A stretch of DNA of 64,000 nucleotides from Thermoplasmatota archaeon. Lineage in GTDB: Archaea; Thermoplasmatota; Thermoplasmata; UBA10834. Of the stretch, positions 16,776 to 25,449 are shown one piece after another; the first letter of the stretch is position 1; each line of letters begins with the position of its first letter. The translations under genes were made by a program, and so were the position numbers. The notes under the pieces were generated by a model, which worked only from the letters and a program-made list of their open reading frames with translations, did not search any database and was not told the DNA's origin. The stretch covers positions 62,001 through 126,000 of the forward strand of contig JAHIRF010000008.1 in the NCBI GenBank assembly GCA_018818785.1, in the 5' to 3' direction.

Positions 16776-18469
16776 GGTTGGCCCAGAAAAATAAGGATAA
16801 GGATGCCCCACTCAGGAGCGATGCGATGAAGAAGGGGAATTCGAGGGCTTCCGCGAGAGGATTGTTCAGAGCGGTTGGCATGAAGGATGAGGATTTCGAC
16901 AAACCGATCATAGCGATCGCCAACTCATTCAACACAATCGTCCCCGGCCATATCCACATGAACCAGCTGGTGGCCGAGGTCCGGAAAGGCATCGAGGAGG
17001 CCGGAGGAGTTGCCTTCGAGTTCGGAGTACCAGGCATCTGCGATGGAATAGCGATGGGATTGGATGGCATGAGATACTCGCTGCCGTCGAGGGAGATAAT
17101 CGCAGACACGGTGGAGGCCATGGTCGAGGCTCATGTCGCGGACGGATGGGTAGGTGTCACCAACTGCGACAAGATAACACCAGGCATGCTGATGGCGGCG
17201 GGTAGGTTGAACATACCGGCGATCATGCTGACTGGCGGACCTATGATGCCAGGGAAGTACAAGGGTCGCAAGCTCGATGTGATATCCATATTCGAAGCGG
17301 TCGGTGAACTCGCTGCGGGCAGGATCACGCAGGAGGACCTTGACCAGATAGAGAGACGCGCATGTCCAGGACCAGGATCGTGTTCTGGACTCTTCACGGC
17401 GAACACAATGGCCTGTCTGACCGAAGCGATGGGGATGAGCCTGACGGGATCCGCGACCGAACATGCGGTCGCGAAGTCGAAACTGGCCACTGCCAGGAAG
17501 ACCGGAATGACCGCGGTCGAGCTGGTCAGGAAGGGCATCAAACCCAGGGACATAGTCACCAAAGATGGTCTCGAGAACGCCATCCGGGTCGACAACGCGA
17601 TTGGCGGTTCGACGAACACTTGCATCCACATGGTCGCGATAGCGAAGGAGTTCGGCCTGGACCTTGAACTGTCTTTATTCGACAAGCTATCCCGCGAGAC
17701 CAAGCACATAGTGGCCTTGAAACCCGGCGGCCGTCATTTCATGGATGATTTCGATAGAGCTGGCGGGATACCCGCAGTGCTCAACAGACTTACGGGCACC
17801 CTGAAGAATACGGACACGGTCTCGGGTAGGAAGACTCTCGAGATCGCGAAGGCATCCTCGGTGATGGATGACGATGTCATCAGGCCACTCGACAAGGCGT
17901 ATCACGAAGAAGGAGGCATCGCCATACTATATGGCAATCTTGCAGAGGAAGGATGTGTCATCAAGCAGTCGGCGGTCGTTGATTCAATGAGGCGATTCGA
18001 AGGTCCAGCTAAGGTCTTCGATGCGGAGAAGGCCGCGACGGATGCGATGATGAAGGGCACGATAAAGGCGGGAGATGCCGTGATCATCCGATACCAGGGA
18101 CCACAGGGTGCTCCAGGCATGCCAGAGATGCTCGGCCCCACATCAATGATAGCCGGTCTTGGTCTCGGGGAATCGGTCGCGCTCATCACGGACGGACGAT
18201 TCTCCGGAGGCACTAAGGGACTGTCGATAGGCCATATATCGCCAGAGGCGTATTCCGGCGGCGCAATCGCCGCAGTCAGGAACGGAGACATAATCAGGGT
18301 CGATCTGGACGGGAGAGAGATCGAGGTGCTGATCTCCCAGAGGGAGGTCAAATCGAGGCTTAAGGAGCGAAAAGTGCCGAGGATGACGGTGTCCGGATAC
18401 CTTGCGAGATATAGAGATGGTGTGGGCTCTGCAAGCAACGGAGCCGTGATGACCCCTAAGAAGAAGTGA
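16772..18469 (+). CDS. ilvD: dihydroxy-acid dehydratase
   Basis: A 565-residue Fe-S dehydratase that makes 2-oxo acids for isoleucine and valine. Cluster cysteines are in VTNCDKITPGM and CPGPGSCSGLFTANTM, and the substrate-binding ITDGRFSGGTKGLSIGHISPEA block is complete. Its place at the end of the threonine operon makes sense because threonine feeds isoleucine. ATGA overlap with lysC. The other ilv genes (BN, C, threonine dehydratase) are not in this window. Confidence 0.97.
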   Translation: MRLAQKNKDKDAPLRSDAMKKGNSRASARGLFRAVGMKDEDFDKPIIAIANSFNTIVPGHIHMNQLVAEVRKGIEEAGGVAFEFGVPGICDGIAMGLDGMRYSLPSREIIADTVEAMVEAHVADGWVGVTNCDKITPGMLMAAGRLNIPAIMLTGGPMMPGKYKGRKLDVISIFEAVGELAAGRITQEDLDQIERRACPGPGSCSGLFTANTMACLTEAMGMSLTGSATEHAVAKSKLATARKTGMTAVELVRKGIKPRDIVTKDGLENAIRVDNAIGGSTNTCIHMVAIAKEFGLDLELSLFDKLSRETKHIVALKPGGRHFMDDFDRAGGIPAVLNRLTGTLKNTDTVSGRKTLEIAKASSVMDDDVIRPLDKAYHEEGGIAILYGNLAEEGCVIKQSAVVDSMRRFEGPAKVFDAEKAATDAMMKGTIKAGDAVIIRYQGPQGAPGMPEMLGPTSMIAGLGLGESVALITDGRFSGGTKGLSIGHISPEAYSGGAIAAVRNGDIIRVDLDGREIEVLISQREVKSRLKERKVPRMTVSGYLARYRDGVGSASNGAVMTPKKK

Positions 18470-18597
18470 TGGCATAGGTCCGATGAGCCAACAATCATAA
18501 TACGATAGATGCTTCATTGGGTAGGGCGGCCCGAATCACCATATACCACTGAGGGTCGACCGAAACCAGCGGAGATCGAGAACAGGAGGATTCGTCG

Positions 18598-19941
18598 ATG
18601 GACGCGGATAGAATCGCTTTCGAGATTGCACCGAGCGTATTGGGGCTACTCCTCGTGATTTACTCAGTAGTGCACATCAGAAAACTGGGCGCGGATTTCT
18701 TCACCGTGATACGCGGATGGATATTCACACTATTCATCGCATCCATCGCACTACTATGGGCGTTTGAGGCCTTGAGAGGGCTGTTTGGCACCTGGGGCCA
18801 GCAGCCGCACATAGCGATATACGCGACGTTCATGGTGGTCATGATATGGCTGTCTGTCTGCCTGGTCGCGCTGAACTCAAGGTATAGAACATTCAGCAGC
18901 ATCGATCAGTTCTCCGATATGATGAAGAGGCGCCCAATAAACATAATAACAGCCTGGGGGTTCGTCGGTCTGGTCGTGATAGTCTACTCATGGGTCGTCG
19001 ATCCGATCGGGTCCCAGATAAAGGACGAGATCGGCCTCCTCACCGCATTGTTCGCATACCTCGTCTCGTCGATAGTGGTGGATTTCATCCTTCCCTTGAT
19101 GCATGAGGAGGGTTTCGACCAGGGCAAGGGCGCGAGGGTATTCGCAGGCGTGATGAGGGGCGTAGGACTTGCATGGATAGGCATACCAGCTTCCCTGTTC
19201 GCCCTGTTCATCGTTCTTGGCAACTTCATCGAGTACGATGGCCCGAATCCGTATTCCTGGGTGATGGTGGCGCTCTTTGCTGGCATACTGGGATCCATAA
19301 CGGAGACGCGCTTCACCGCTCTGATCGTCGATCCAGAGGTGGAGAATGCCAAGAAGTCAGGGTTCAGAGCATACGATATCCCGCGAGGACCATACATCAT
19401 CGAGGATGAGAAATCTGATTCGGCCATGCAGCTGTTCTCAGAACTGATATCCCTGCCACTCAGGCCCGATGCCAATATACCTGGAAAGGAGAATTCCGCA
19501 TCAGCCACGCTGGAATACTTGATTCCAAGAGGGATCATAGTGACGAGGGAGTTCCCGGACAACATCAGGGAGAGGTTCAACATCCAGGTGACCCCGATAA
19601 TCTGGCTCACAGAGACGACCGGAGAACGGAGGATCGCACCTACAAGCCTGGCGGTGCTGACGGACACGCTCATAAGATTCATGGAGAGCAATCCGAACAG
19701 TATCATACTCCTCGAAGGAATCGAGTATCTGGTGACATTCAACGAATTCAAGAAGGTTCTCAAACACCTTGACTCCCTCAACGAGACGACTTGGATATCC
19801 AAAGCCCGGACTATCATGACATTGAACCCCCGGGCGTTCGATGATAAGGAGCTCGCCATGATCGAGAGGGATCGCAGGGTGATCAAGGGAGTCGAGGGCG
19901 TCGATGAGCTCAAAAGGCAGTCCAAAGTCACGTCATCTTGA
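18598..19941 (+). CDS. multi-pass membrane protein with C-terminal DUF835 domain
   Basis: A 447-residue protein. Six or seven hydrophobic helices occupy about residues 5-240. A cytoplasmic DUF835 domain fills about residues 270-430, recognisable from EYLIPRGIIVTREFPDN, PIIWLTE and the GIEYLVTFNEFKKVLKHL block. DUF835 is common in Euryarchaeota and Thermoplasmatota, often joined to sensor modules, and resembles a P-loop/KaiC-like fold without a clear active site. The role is unknown, and a membrane sensor is plausible. GGAGG lies 9 bases before ATG 18598. Neighbours (ilvD before, C11 peptidase after) give no functional clue. Confidence 0.85.
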   Translation: MDADRIAFEIAPSVLGLLLVIYSVVHIRKLGADFFTVIRGWIFTLFIASIALLWAFEALRGLFGTWGQQPHIAIYATFMVVMIWLSVCLVALNSRYRTFSSIDQFSDMMKRRPINIITAWGFVGLVVIVYSWVVDPIGSQIKDEIGLLTALFAYLVSSIVVDFILPLMHEEGFDQGKGARVFAGVMRGVGLAWIGIPASLFALFIVLGNFIEYDGPNPYSWVMVALFAGILGSITETRFTALIVDPEVENAKKSGFRAYDIPRGPYIIEDEKSDSAMQLFSELISLPLRPDANIPGKENSASATLEYLIPRGIIVTREFPDNIRERFNIQVTPIIWLTETTGERRIAPTSLAVLTDTLIRFMESNPNSIILLEGIEYLVTFNEFKKVLKHLDSLNETTWISKARTIMTLNPRAFDDKELAMIERDRRVIKGVEGVDELKRQSKVTSS

Positions 19942-19995
19942 TGATGCAACGAGTGTACAGGATAGTACATTTCTGCAGAATCGGATGCTGAGAAG

Positions 19996-20006
19996 AGATT
20001 TATAGC
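19996..20006 (+). promoter_or_regulatory. TATA box of C11 peptidase 1
   Basis: AGATTTATAGC has BRE-like purines before a TTTATA core. It predicts a transcript start near 20025-20030 and a leader of about 75 bases before the peptidase start. Confidence 0.5.
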
Positions 20007-20105
20007 TTGACGATTTTATCAGGCATAGTCAGTATGACTCTTCGGACCTCTCGAGGCTCCGTGGATCAATAAGTCTCTTAGAATATGCTATGGGGGAAAA
20101 GAACA

Positions 20106-21323
20106 GTGAGGGAATTTGGTAGAAGACTTGTAGCGCTAGCGGCGGTCGCGATGCTAGCGGTTATGATTGTTCCGGCCACGATATCTGCCGGAGATGAAAG
20201 AGCAGAATGGACTTTTATGGTCTATCTTGACGCGGACAACAACCTGGAGACCTACGGCATCATGAACATAGAATGGCTTGAGACCGTGGGCTCCGATGAG
20301 AATGTCAACTTCGTGGTTCTCCTGGACACATATGGCGAACCAGCAGACCTTCTTTACGTCAGGGAAGGTACATCCGATTCTGTTGGCGAGGCATATGGAT
20401 ATCCAATGGAAGTCGACATGTCAGACCCTGTGGTTCTCGAGGAGTTCATCGTGAACACCTGCACAGACTACCCAGCTGACAAGTACGCACTCATACTCTG
20501 GGATCACGGTGGCGGATGGCGCGGATTGTGCTGGGACGACACCACCGAAGAGGAGACTGGACTGAACGAGTGCATCACAATGGTCGAGTTGAGAGACGCA
20601 CTCCTTGACGCCAAGGAAGAGACCGGCATCGTGCTCGATGTTGTGGGCTTCGACCTGTGCCTCATGGCCATGCCCGAAGTCGCATACCAGGTCAGGGACT
20701 GCGCAGATTACGTGGTCTTCAGCGAGGAGACAGTGCCTGGAGCGGGCTTCCCATATGACGCCATCGCCAGGGACCTCGTCGCAGATGCTGGCATGGATGG
20801 AAAAGGACTATCAGAAGTCATCGTCAATGACTACGGGGATTACTACTCGTCCTTGGCAGGATGGGTCGACTGGACGATAAGCGCATTCGACATGGACTAC
20901 ATGGATGACATCTTCTACGCGGTGGACGACTTGGGAACCGAGTTACTTGAGTCTCTCCGAGCGTACATGAACTTGATCCAACAGGACCTTATTGGCGCTC
21001 AGGAGTACTACTATCCGTACAACGTCGATCTGAAGGGATTCGCTATGAACCTGCTCGCGGACGACAACATCGATAACGATGAGTTGAAAGACGCAGCCGA
21101 GAGAGTCATCGAAGCGGTGGAAGGCGGCGTGTTCGCGATGTACAACAGCATCCATAACGACGAGTCCCATGGCATTGCTATCTATGCCCCGTCCACGAAC
21201 GACGGTATGCACAGCATCAAAGACGACTACGTGGACGTACCGTTCGCGCAGGACACGAGCTGGTACGAATTCGTCCTGAAATTCTCCAGCTGGGAAGGCC
21301 GGACATGGGGTCGTGACAAGTGA
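20106..21323 (+). CDS. exported C11 (clostripain-like) cysteine peptidase 1
   Basis: A 405-residue peptidase with an N-terminal signal segment (LVALAAVAMLAVMIVPATISAG). The fold opens with WTFMVYLDADNNLE; the catalytic dyad is His134 in LWDHGGGW and Cys185 in FDLCLMAMPEV. Family enzymes usually cut after Arg or Lys. There is no C-terminal membrane anchor or cell-wall sorting motif, so it is probably released or held by the surface layer. GTG 20106 is preferred because GGGGG lies 9 bases upstream; an ATG at 20085 without a ribosome site would add seven residues. Two further C11 genes occur in this window. Confidence 0.93.
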   Translation: MREFGRRLVALAAVAMLAVMIVPATISAGDERAEWTFMVYLDADNNLETYGIMNIEWLETVGSDENVNFVVLLDTYGEPADLLYVREGTSDSVGEAYGYPMEVDMSDPVVLEEFIVNTCTDYPADKYALILWDHGGGWRGLCWDDTTEEETGLNECITMVELRDALLDAKEETGIVLDVVGFDLCLMAMPEVAYQVRDCADYVVFSEETVPGAGFPYDAIARDLVADAGMDGKGLSEVIVNDYGDYYSSLAGWVDWTISAFDMDYMDDIFYAVDDLGTELLESLRAYMNLIQQDLIGAQEYYYPYNVDLKGFAMNLLADDNIDNDELKDAAERVIEAVEGGVFAMYNSIHNDESHGIAIYAPSTNDGMHSIKDDYVDVPFAQDTSWYEFVLKFSSWEGRTWGRDK

Positions 21324-21349
21324 GTACTTGATGAGAGATCAGACCTTTT

Positions 21350-21384
21350 CGAGAAACCCTTTAAAAAACCCATTCTCGTTTTAT
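21350..21384 (+). terminator. hairpin with T-rich tail between convergent genes
   Basis: CGAGAA (21350-21355) pairs with TTCTCG (21373-21378) across a 17-base A-rich loop and is followed by TTTTAT. It lies 26 bases after the peptidase stop and before the leftward pheA stop, so it could end the peptidase transcript. Confidence 0.4.
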
Positions 21385-21406
21385 CATTCAGGTACTGATG
21401 CCTAAG

Positions 21407-22231
21407 TCAGGCTTTCTTGTACGAACCGAGGACCTTCACAAATGCGCCAGTCTTGAGCAGCCCACCTATGGCGGCATGACAGTTTGGATCCCCTACCCCG
21501 CCCTCGATGTCTGCGAAGAAAACGTACACCCAAGGCTTGTTCCTCCTCGGTCTGGACTCCAATTTGGATAGATTGACGCCTCTGGATGCGAACTCTCCGA
21601 GGCAGTTGTATAATGCTCCTGGGGCGTTCTTGGTCGCGAAGACTATCGAAGTCTTGTCGGCACTATCGATCGTGCCCGGGTTCTTCTCCATCACGAAGAA
21701 CCTGGTTACATTGGTGTCTTCGTTCTGGATTTCCTCCCTGAGGATTTCCAAACCGTACAGTGACGCGGCCCTCTTGCTTGCGATGGCCGCAAGGTCGATG
21801 CGCTTGGATTCGGCAACTATCTTGGCGCTACCAGCGGTATCGTATGACGCGATTGTCCTCCACTCAACATGCCTCTGAAGGAACTTCCTGCACTGGCCGA
21901 GGGCCTGCGGATGACTGAGCACCTCTTTGACAGTCTCCTCTGTTGCTCCCTTTGCGACCATCAGACAATGCTTGACAGGGACGATGACCTCGCCAGATAT
22001 CCCTATGTCATGGTCCAGTAGGAGGTCATTGACCTGAGTGACACTTCCCTCTATCGAGTTCTCGACTGGAACGACCGCGTGGGTGACGGAATCCTGCTCC
22101 ACGGCCTCGAACACGGACTGGAAATCGGGATAGGGCTTGGTGCGCACCTCTGCTCCGAAGTATTTCACACATGCATCTTCGGAGTATGCGCCCTGTTCAC
22201 CCTGGAATGCGACGATGACGTTCTCATTCAC
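21407..22231 (-). CDS. pheA: prephenate dehydratase
   Basis: A 274-residue stand-alone dehydratase that turns prephenate into phenylpyruvate for phenylalanine. The catalytic domain opens with VAFQGEQGAYSEDA, then VVPVENSIEGSV and the active-site TSIVFATKNAPGALY region; ATTR-like DTAGSAK is present as SYDTAGSAKIV. The C-terminal ACT domain carries LESRP, the conserved phenylalanine-binding motif, so feedback inhibition by Phe is likely. I start at GTG 22231, with GGTGGT a few bases upstream; a frame to 22258 is possible. It is divergent from the leucine operon. Confidence 0.94.
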   Translation of the reverse strand: MNENVIVAFQGEQGAYSEDACVKYFGAEVRTKPYPDFQSVFEAVEQDSVTHAVVPVENSIEGSVTQVNDLLLDHDIGISGEVIVPVKHCLMVAKGATEETVKEVLSHPQALGQCRKFLQRHVEWRTIASYDTAGSAKIVAESKRIDLAAIASKRAASLYGLEILREEIQNEDTNVTRFFVMEKNPGTIDSADKTSIVFATKNAPGALYNCLGEFASRGVNLSKLESRPRRNKPWVYVFFADIEGGVGDPNCHAAIGGLLKTGAFVKVLGSYKKA

Positions 22232-22356
22232 GAATACCACCAGCCTCGTACAAATCACATCATATTTCTACCCTTCCAAAGTGACATGGAGAGTACCATC
22301 AAAGGCATTGTACAGATGTGTCCGGCAGCGAGGCGCGACTGACCAGAATGGTGCCA

Positions 22357-22370
22357 GGAAAGGTTTATAT
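22357..22370 (+). promoter_or_regulatory. BRE/TATA promoter of the leucine operon leader
   Basis: GGAAAGG followed by TTTATAT (22364-22370) is one of the best archaeal promoter matches in the window. Transcription should begin near 22390, giving a leader of about 145 bases before leuA that contains a hairpin, a leader peptide frame and a T-run. Confidence 0.6.
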
Positions 22371-22393
22371 CAATCGAGGCCATGCAGATGATT

Positions 22394-22416
22394 GTCACGC
22401 TCAAAAAGGGTGTGAC
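22394..22416 (+). promoter_or_regulatory. 5' hairpin in the leuA leader
   Basis: GTCACGCTC (22394-22402) pairs with GGGTGTGAC (22408-22416) around an AAAAA loop, 9 pairs including two G-U. It would sit at the very 5' end of the predicted leader RNA. The CCTC just after it could alternatively pair with the GGAGG site of the leader peptide at 22431-22435. Confidence 0.5.
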
Positions 22417-22441
22417 CTCACTGATGACATGGAGGCAAGGA

Positions 22442-22501
22442 ATGGCACAAGAGAGTAAGATTCAACTTATTCTGCCCTTGGGGCTGCTTATCCTAGCCTA
22501 G
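22442..22501 (+). CDS. candidate leucine-rich leader peptide upstream of leuA
   Basis: A 19-codon frame with a perfect GGAGG ribosome site (22431-22435) 6 bases before its ATG, ending in TAG 35 bases before the leuA ATG. The peptide is MAQESKIQLILPLGLLILA: nine of the last 13 residues are Leu or Ile, with six Leu codons of four kinds. It lies between a strong TATA box and leuA, exactly where bacterial leu attenuators have a leader peptide. The last sense codons (ATC CTA) form the left arm of a stem that ends in six Ts. The frame and ribosome site are seen; regulation by leucine supply is inferred. A chance frame or a small membrane peptide cannot be excluded. Confidence 0.6.
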   Translation: MAQESKIQLILPLGLLILA

Positions 22502-22523
22502 ATGCTGCAGTGTAGGATTTTTT
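22483..22523 (+). terminator. candidate attenuator between leader peptide and leuA
   Basis: ATCCTA (22490-22495) pairs with TAGGAT (22513-22518), which runs into six Ts (22518-22523). A competing stem, GCTGC (22483-22487) with GCAGT (22507-22511), is mutually exclusive with it except as a pseudoknot. Both stems are short. The leuA ribosome site GGAG (22524-22527) directly follows the T-run, so control could also act on translation. Confidence 0.4.
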
Positions 22524-22536
22524 GGAGAGTGTTTTG

Positions 22537-24177
22537 ATGCCCACACAAGCTCCGAGTGAGAATGCTAAACAAGAAGAGAACATCGCGTTCAAGGTCCCAG
22601 ACAAAGGGGTCTTCGTCAGTGAATACAATGAACAGATCTTTCGGGCGACCAGGATGCCAGAGACTGTGAAGATCCTGGATACGACCCTGAGGGACGGCGA
22701 GCAGACGCCCAATGTGGCTCTCTCGATCGATGACAAGCTAAAAATCGCACAGGCGTTGGACGAGCTTGGAGTGGATATAATCGAAGCCGGTTTCCCTGTC
22801 AACTCAGAGGGCGAGGCAGAGGCTGTGAAGAGAATCGCTGCGGCAGGGCTCAAGAGCGAGGTCTGCGGACTTTGTCGCGCGAGCAAGCTAGACATAGATG
22901 CCGCATTGACTTGCGATGTTGATTCGATCCATATATTCCTGGCGACCTCAAAAGTACACCTGGAGAAGAAGCTCAAGATATCCAGGGGGGAGGCTGTTGA
23001 AAAGGCTGTGACCGCCGTGCAATACGGAAAGGATCACGGGTTGATAGTCGAGTTCAGCTGTGAGGATGGTACGAGGACCGACCTCGAATTCCTCAACACC
23101 GTGCATAAGGCGATTGAGGAGGCAGGTGTCGACAGGATCGATATACCAGATACCGTCGGTGTCATGACACCGCAGGCGATGATGCAGTTCGTCTCGGAGA
23201 TCAAGAAGACGACGAAGGTGCCTCTCGCAGTGCACTGCCATGATGATTTCGGACTCTCGGTCGCCAACTCCCTGGCGGGCATACTAGGGGGCGCGGAAGA
23301 AGTCCATTGCACGATAAATGGCCTTGGAGAGCGCGCGGGAAATGCCGCCCTCGAAGAGGTCGTGATGGGACTCCAGGCGTTCTACGGGATAAAGACTCGG
23401 ATCAATACGAGGAAGATGGCTTTCGTGTCGAGACTCGTGTCACAGCTCACTGGAATAGCGGTCCAACCGAACAAGGCCATCGTGGGCGAGAACGCGTTCT
23501 CGCACGAAGCTGGGATACATGTCCATGGGGTGCTGAGCGAGAGCTCGACCTACGAACCAATGAGACCTGAGATCGTCGGCAAGGAGAGGGTGTTCGTAGT
23601 CGGCAAGCACTCAGGAGTACACGCTGTACAGAACAAACTGAAGGAATACGGGCTCGACCTAACAGGGGACCAGCTCAAGGAAGTGGTCGCGAGGATAAAG
23701 AAGTACGCGGAGTCCGGAAAGAAGCTGGATGATGCCGAATTGCTCGCAGTCGCCTATGACGAGATAAGTGAGGAGAAGGAGCCTGTGATAAGGCTCGAGG
23801 AATTCACGGTCTTCACTGGACTGAACTTCACACCAACGGCCACGGTCGTTCTCAACATCGATGGAGATGTCAGGCGGGCGTCGGAGACCGGTGTGGGCCC
23901 GATAGATGCGAGTCTGAGCGCGATAAGGACTGCCGTATCAAAGAATATCGTGCTGAAGCAATACAGGCTCGAAGCGATAACCGGTGGGTCCAACGCGCTC
24001 TGTGAGGTCACAGTGAAGCTCGGAGATTGTGAGGACTCTCAACTTCTCGCACTAGGGAAGAGCGTCGGTTCGGACATAGTCACGACCAGTGTGGATGCCA
24101 CCGTGGAAGCGTTGAACAGGCTCTGGATGCACAAACTTGGCGCAAATGGCGACAAGGTCAAAAGGAAGGCGTACTAA
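22537..24177 (+). CDS. leuA: 2-isopropylmalate synthase
   Basis: A 546-residue acyltransferase that commits 2-oxoisovalerate to leucine. The HMGL-like TIM barrel opens with VKILDTTLRDGEQTPNVALS at about residue 44 and has the metal ligands in VHCHDDFGLSVAN and GLGERAGNAALEEVVM. The C-terminal LeuA dimer/feedback domain is present (VLKQYRLEAITGGSNALCEV). I start at ATG 22537, with GGAG 9 bases upstream; TTG 22522 is an alternative. The context with leuCDB makes leucine synthesis far more likely than citramalate or homocitrate synthesis. Expression is probably governed by the leader region before it. Confidence 0.94.
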   Translation: MPTQAPSENAKQEENIAFKVPDKGVFVSEYNEQIFRATRMPETVKILDTTLRDGEQTPNVALSIDDKLKIAQALDELGVDIIEAGFPVNSEGEAEAVKRIAAAGLKSEVCGLCRASKLDIDAALTCDVDSIHIFLATSKVHLEKKLKISRGEAVEKAVTAVQYGKDHGLIVEFSCEDGTRTDLEFLNTVHKAIEEAGVDRIDIPDTVGVMTPQAMMQFVSEIKKTTKVPLAVHCHDDFGLSVANSLAGILGGAEEVHCTINGLGERAGNAALEEVVMGLQAFYGIKTRINTRKMAFVSRLVSQLTGIAVQPNKAIVGENAFSHEAGIHVHGVLSESSTYEPMRPEIVGKERVFVVGKHSGVHAVQNKLKEYGLDLTGDQLKEVVARIKKYAESGKKLDDAELLAVAYDEISEEKEPVIRLEEFTVFTGLNFTPTATVVLNIDGDVRRASETGVGPIDASLSAIRTAVSKNIVLKQYRLEAITGGSNALCEVTVKLGDCEDSQLLALGKSVGSDIVTTSVDATVEALNRLWMHKLGANGDKVKRKAY

Positions 24178-24195
24178 CAGAGGGGGTGGGTGACA

Positions 24196-25449
24196 TTGGC
24201 AAAGACCATGGCAGAGAAGATATTGTCAGCGAAGGCTCGGAAGGACGTCCGCGCAGGAGAGATCGTCGAAGCCGAGGTCGATTATGTGATGGTGAACGAC
24301 ATCACGGCTCCAGCGGCGTTCGATGAGTTCGAAGGTTTCTGCACGCCACCGCTGGAGAAGAAGATGGTCCTGATCCCGGACCACTATGTTCCGAACAAGG
24401 ATGTGGCATCTGCGATCCAGGCGAAGAAGATGAGGGATTTCGCGTCCAAGTACAAGATACGCAACTACTTCGAGATAGGGTCCGGCGGCGTCTGCCACCA
24501 GCTGATGATCGAGAAGGGGTTCGTCGCGCCTGGGAGGCTGATAGTCGGAGCCGATTCACATACATGCTCATACGGGGCGATGGGCGCGTTCGCCACTGGG
24601 ATCGGAAGCACCGAGGCCGCGACGGTGTTCGCGAGAGGCGTCCTCTGGTTCAAAGTACCAGAATCGATGAAGTTCGAGGTAAACGGACAGCTTGGAAGAC
24701 ACGTGTCTGGAAAGGACATAATACTCACGATCATAGGAGACATAGGGGTCGAAGGTGCACTCTACCAGTCGATGGAAGTCGTCGGTGACACCATCTCCGC
24801 ATTGCCCGTCTCTGAAAGGGTGACGATATCCAACATGGGCATAGAAGCGGGAGCAAAAGCCTGCATAATACCGCCGGACGCGAAGGTGGATGACTATCTG
24901 AAGGGGCGTGTCAGAGACACCTATGAGAAGGTGTATGCTGACAAGGATGCCGAGTATTCGGACATAAGGAAGTACGATGCGAAGGACATTGTCCCGGTGG
25001 TCGCGAAGCCGTTCCTGCCGAGCAATGTGGCGCCCGCAAGCGAGGTCGGGGTAACCATCGACCAAGCGTATCTAGGCTCATGCACTAACGGAAGGATAGA
25101 GGATCTCAGAGTCGCCGCAGCGATACTGAAAGGTAAGAAGGTACATGAAGGGGTCAGGATGATTGTAGTGCCTGCGAGCAAGGATGTCTTCGACAAAGCG
25201 ATGGAAGAAGGACTGTTCAAGATATTCTCCGACGCTGGTGCATTCATATCCGGTCCCACATGCGGCGCATGCCTTGGGGGTTACATGGGCGTGCTCGCTC
25301 CAGGCGAAAGATGCGTCAGCACGACGAACAGGAACTTCATCGGAAGAATGGGACACATGGAATCCGAGGTCTACCTTGCGGGTCCCGCAGTCGTCGCAGC
25401 GAGCGCAGTTGCGGGGAGAATAGTCGATCCGTCGGAGGTGACTGGATGA
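24196..25449 (+). CDS. leuC: 3-isopropylmalate dehydratase, large subunit
   Basis: A 417-residue aconitase-family subunit. It opens with AKTMAEKILSAKA, matching the usual LeuC N-terminus from TTG 24196, with GGGGG about 9 bases upstream. The substrate and cluster segments are complete: ADSHTCSYGAMGAFATGIGSTE, GSCTNGRIEDLR with one cluster Cys, and GPTCGACLGG with the other two, followed by CVSTTNRNFIGRMG. The stop overlaps the leuD start (ATGA). A homoaconitase role is possible in principle, but the operon argues for leucine. Confidence 0.95.
   Translation: MAKTMAEKILSAKARKDVRAGEIVEAEVDYVMVNDITAPAAFDEFEGFCTPPLEKKMVLIPDHYVPNKDVASAIQAKKMRDFASKYKIRNYFEIGSGGVCHQLMIEKGFVAPGRLIVGADSHTCSYGAMGAFATGIGSTEAATVFARGVLWFKVPESMKFEVNGQLGRHVSGKDIILTIIGDIGVEGALYQSMEVVGDTISALPVSERVTISNMGIEAGAKACIIPPDAKVDDYLKGRVRDTYEKVYADKDAEYSDIRKYDAKDIVPVVAKPFLPSNVAPASEVGVTIDQAYLGSCTNGRIEDLRVAAAILKGKKVHEGVRMIVVPASKDVFDKAMEEGLFKIFSDAGAFISGPTCGACLGGYMGVLAPGERCVSTTNRNFIGRMGHMESEVYLAGPAVVAASAVAGRIVDPSEVTG

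Noticed and set aside
22261-22315. 17-codon frame upstream of pheA as a phenylalanine leader peptide
   Set aside because: It contains no phenylalanine codons and lacks a ribosome site, so it does not fit attenuation.
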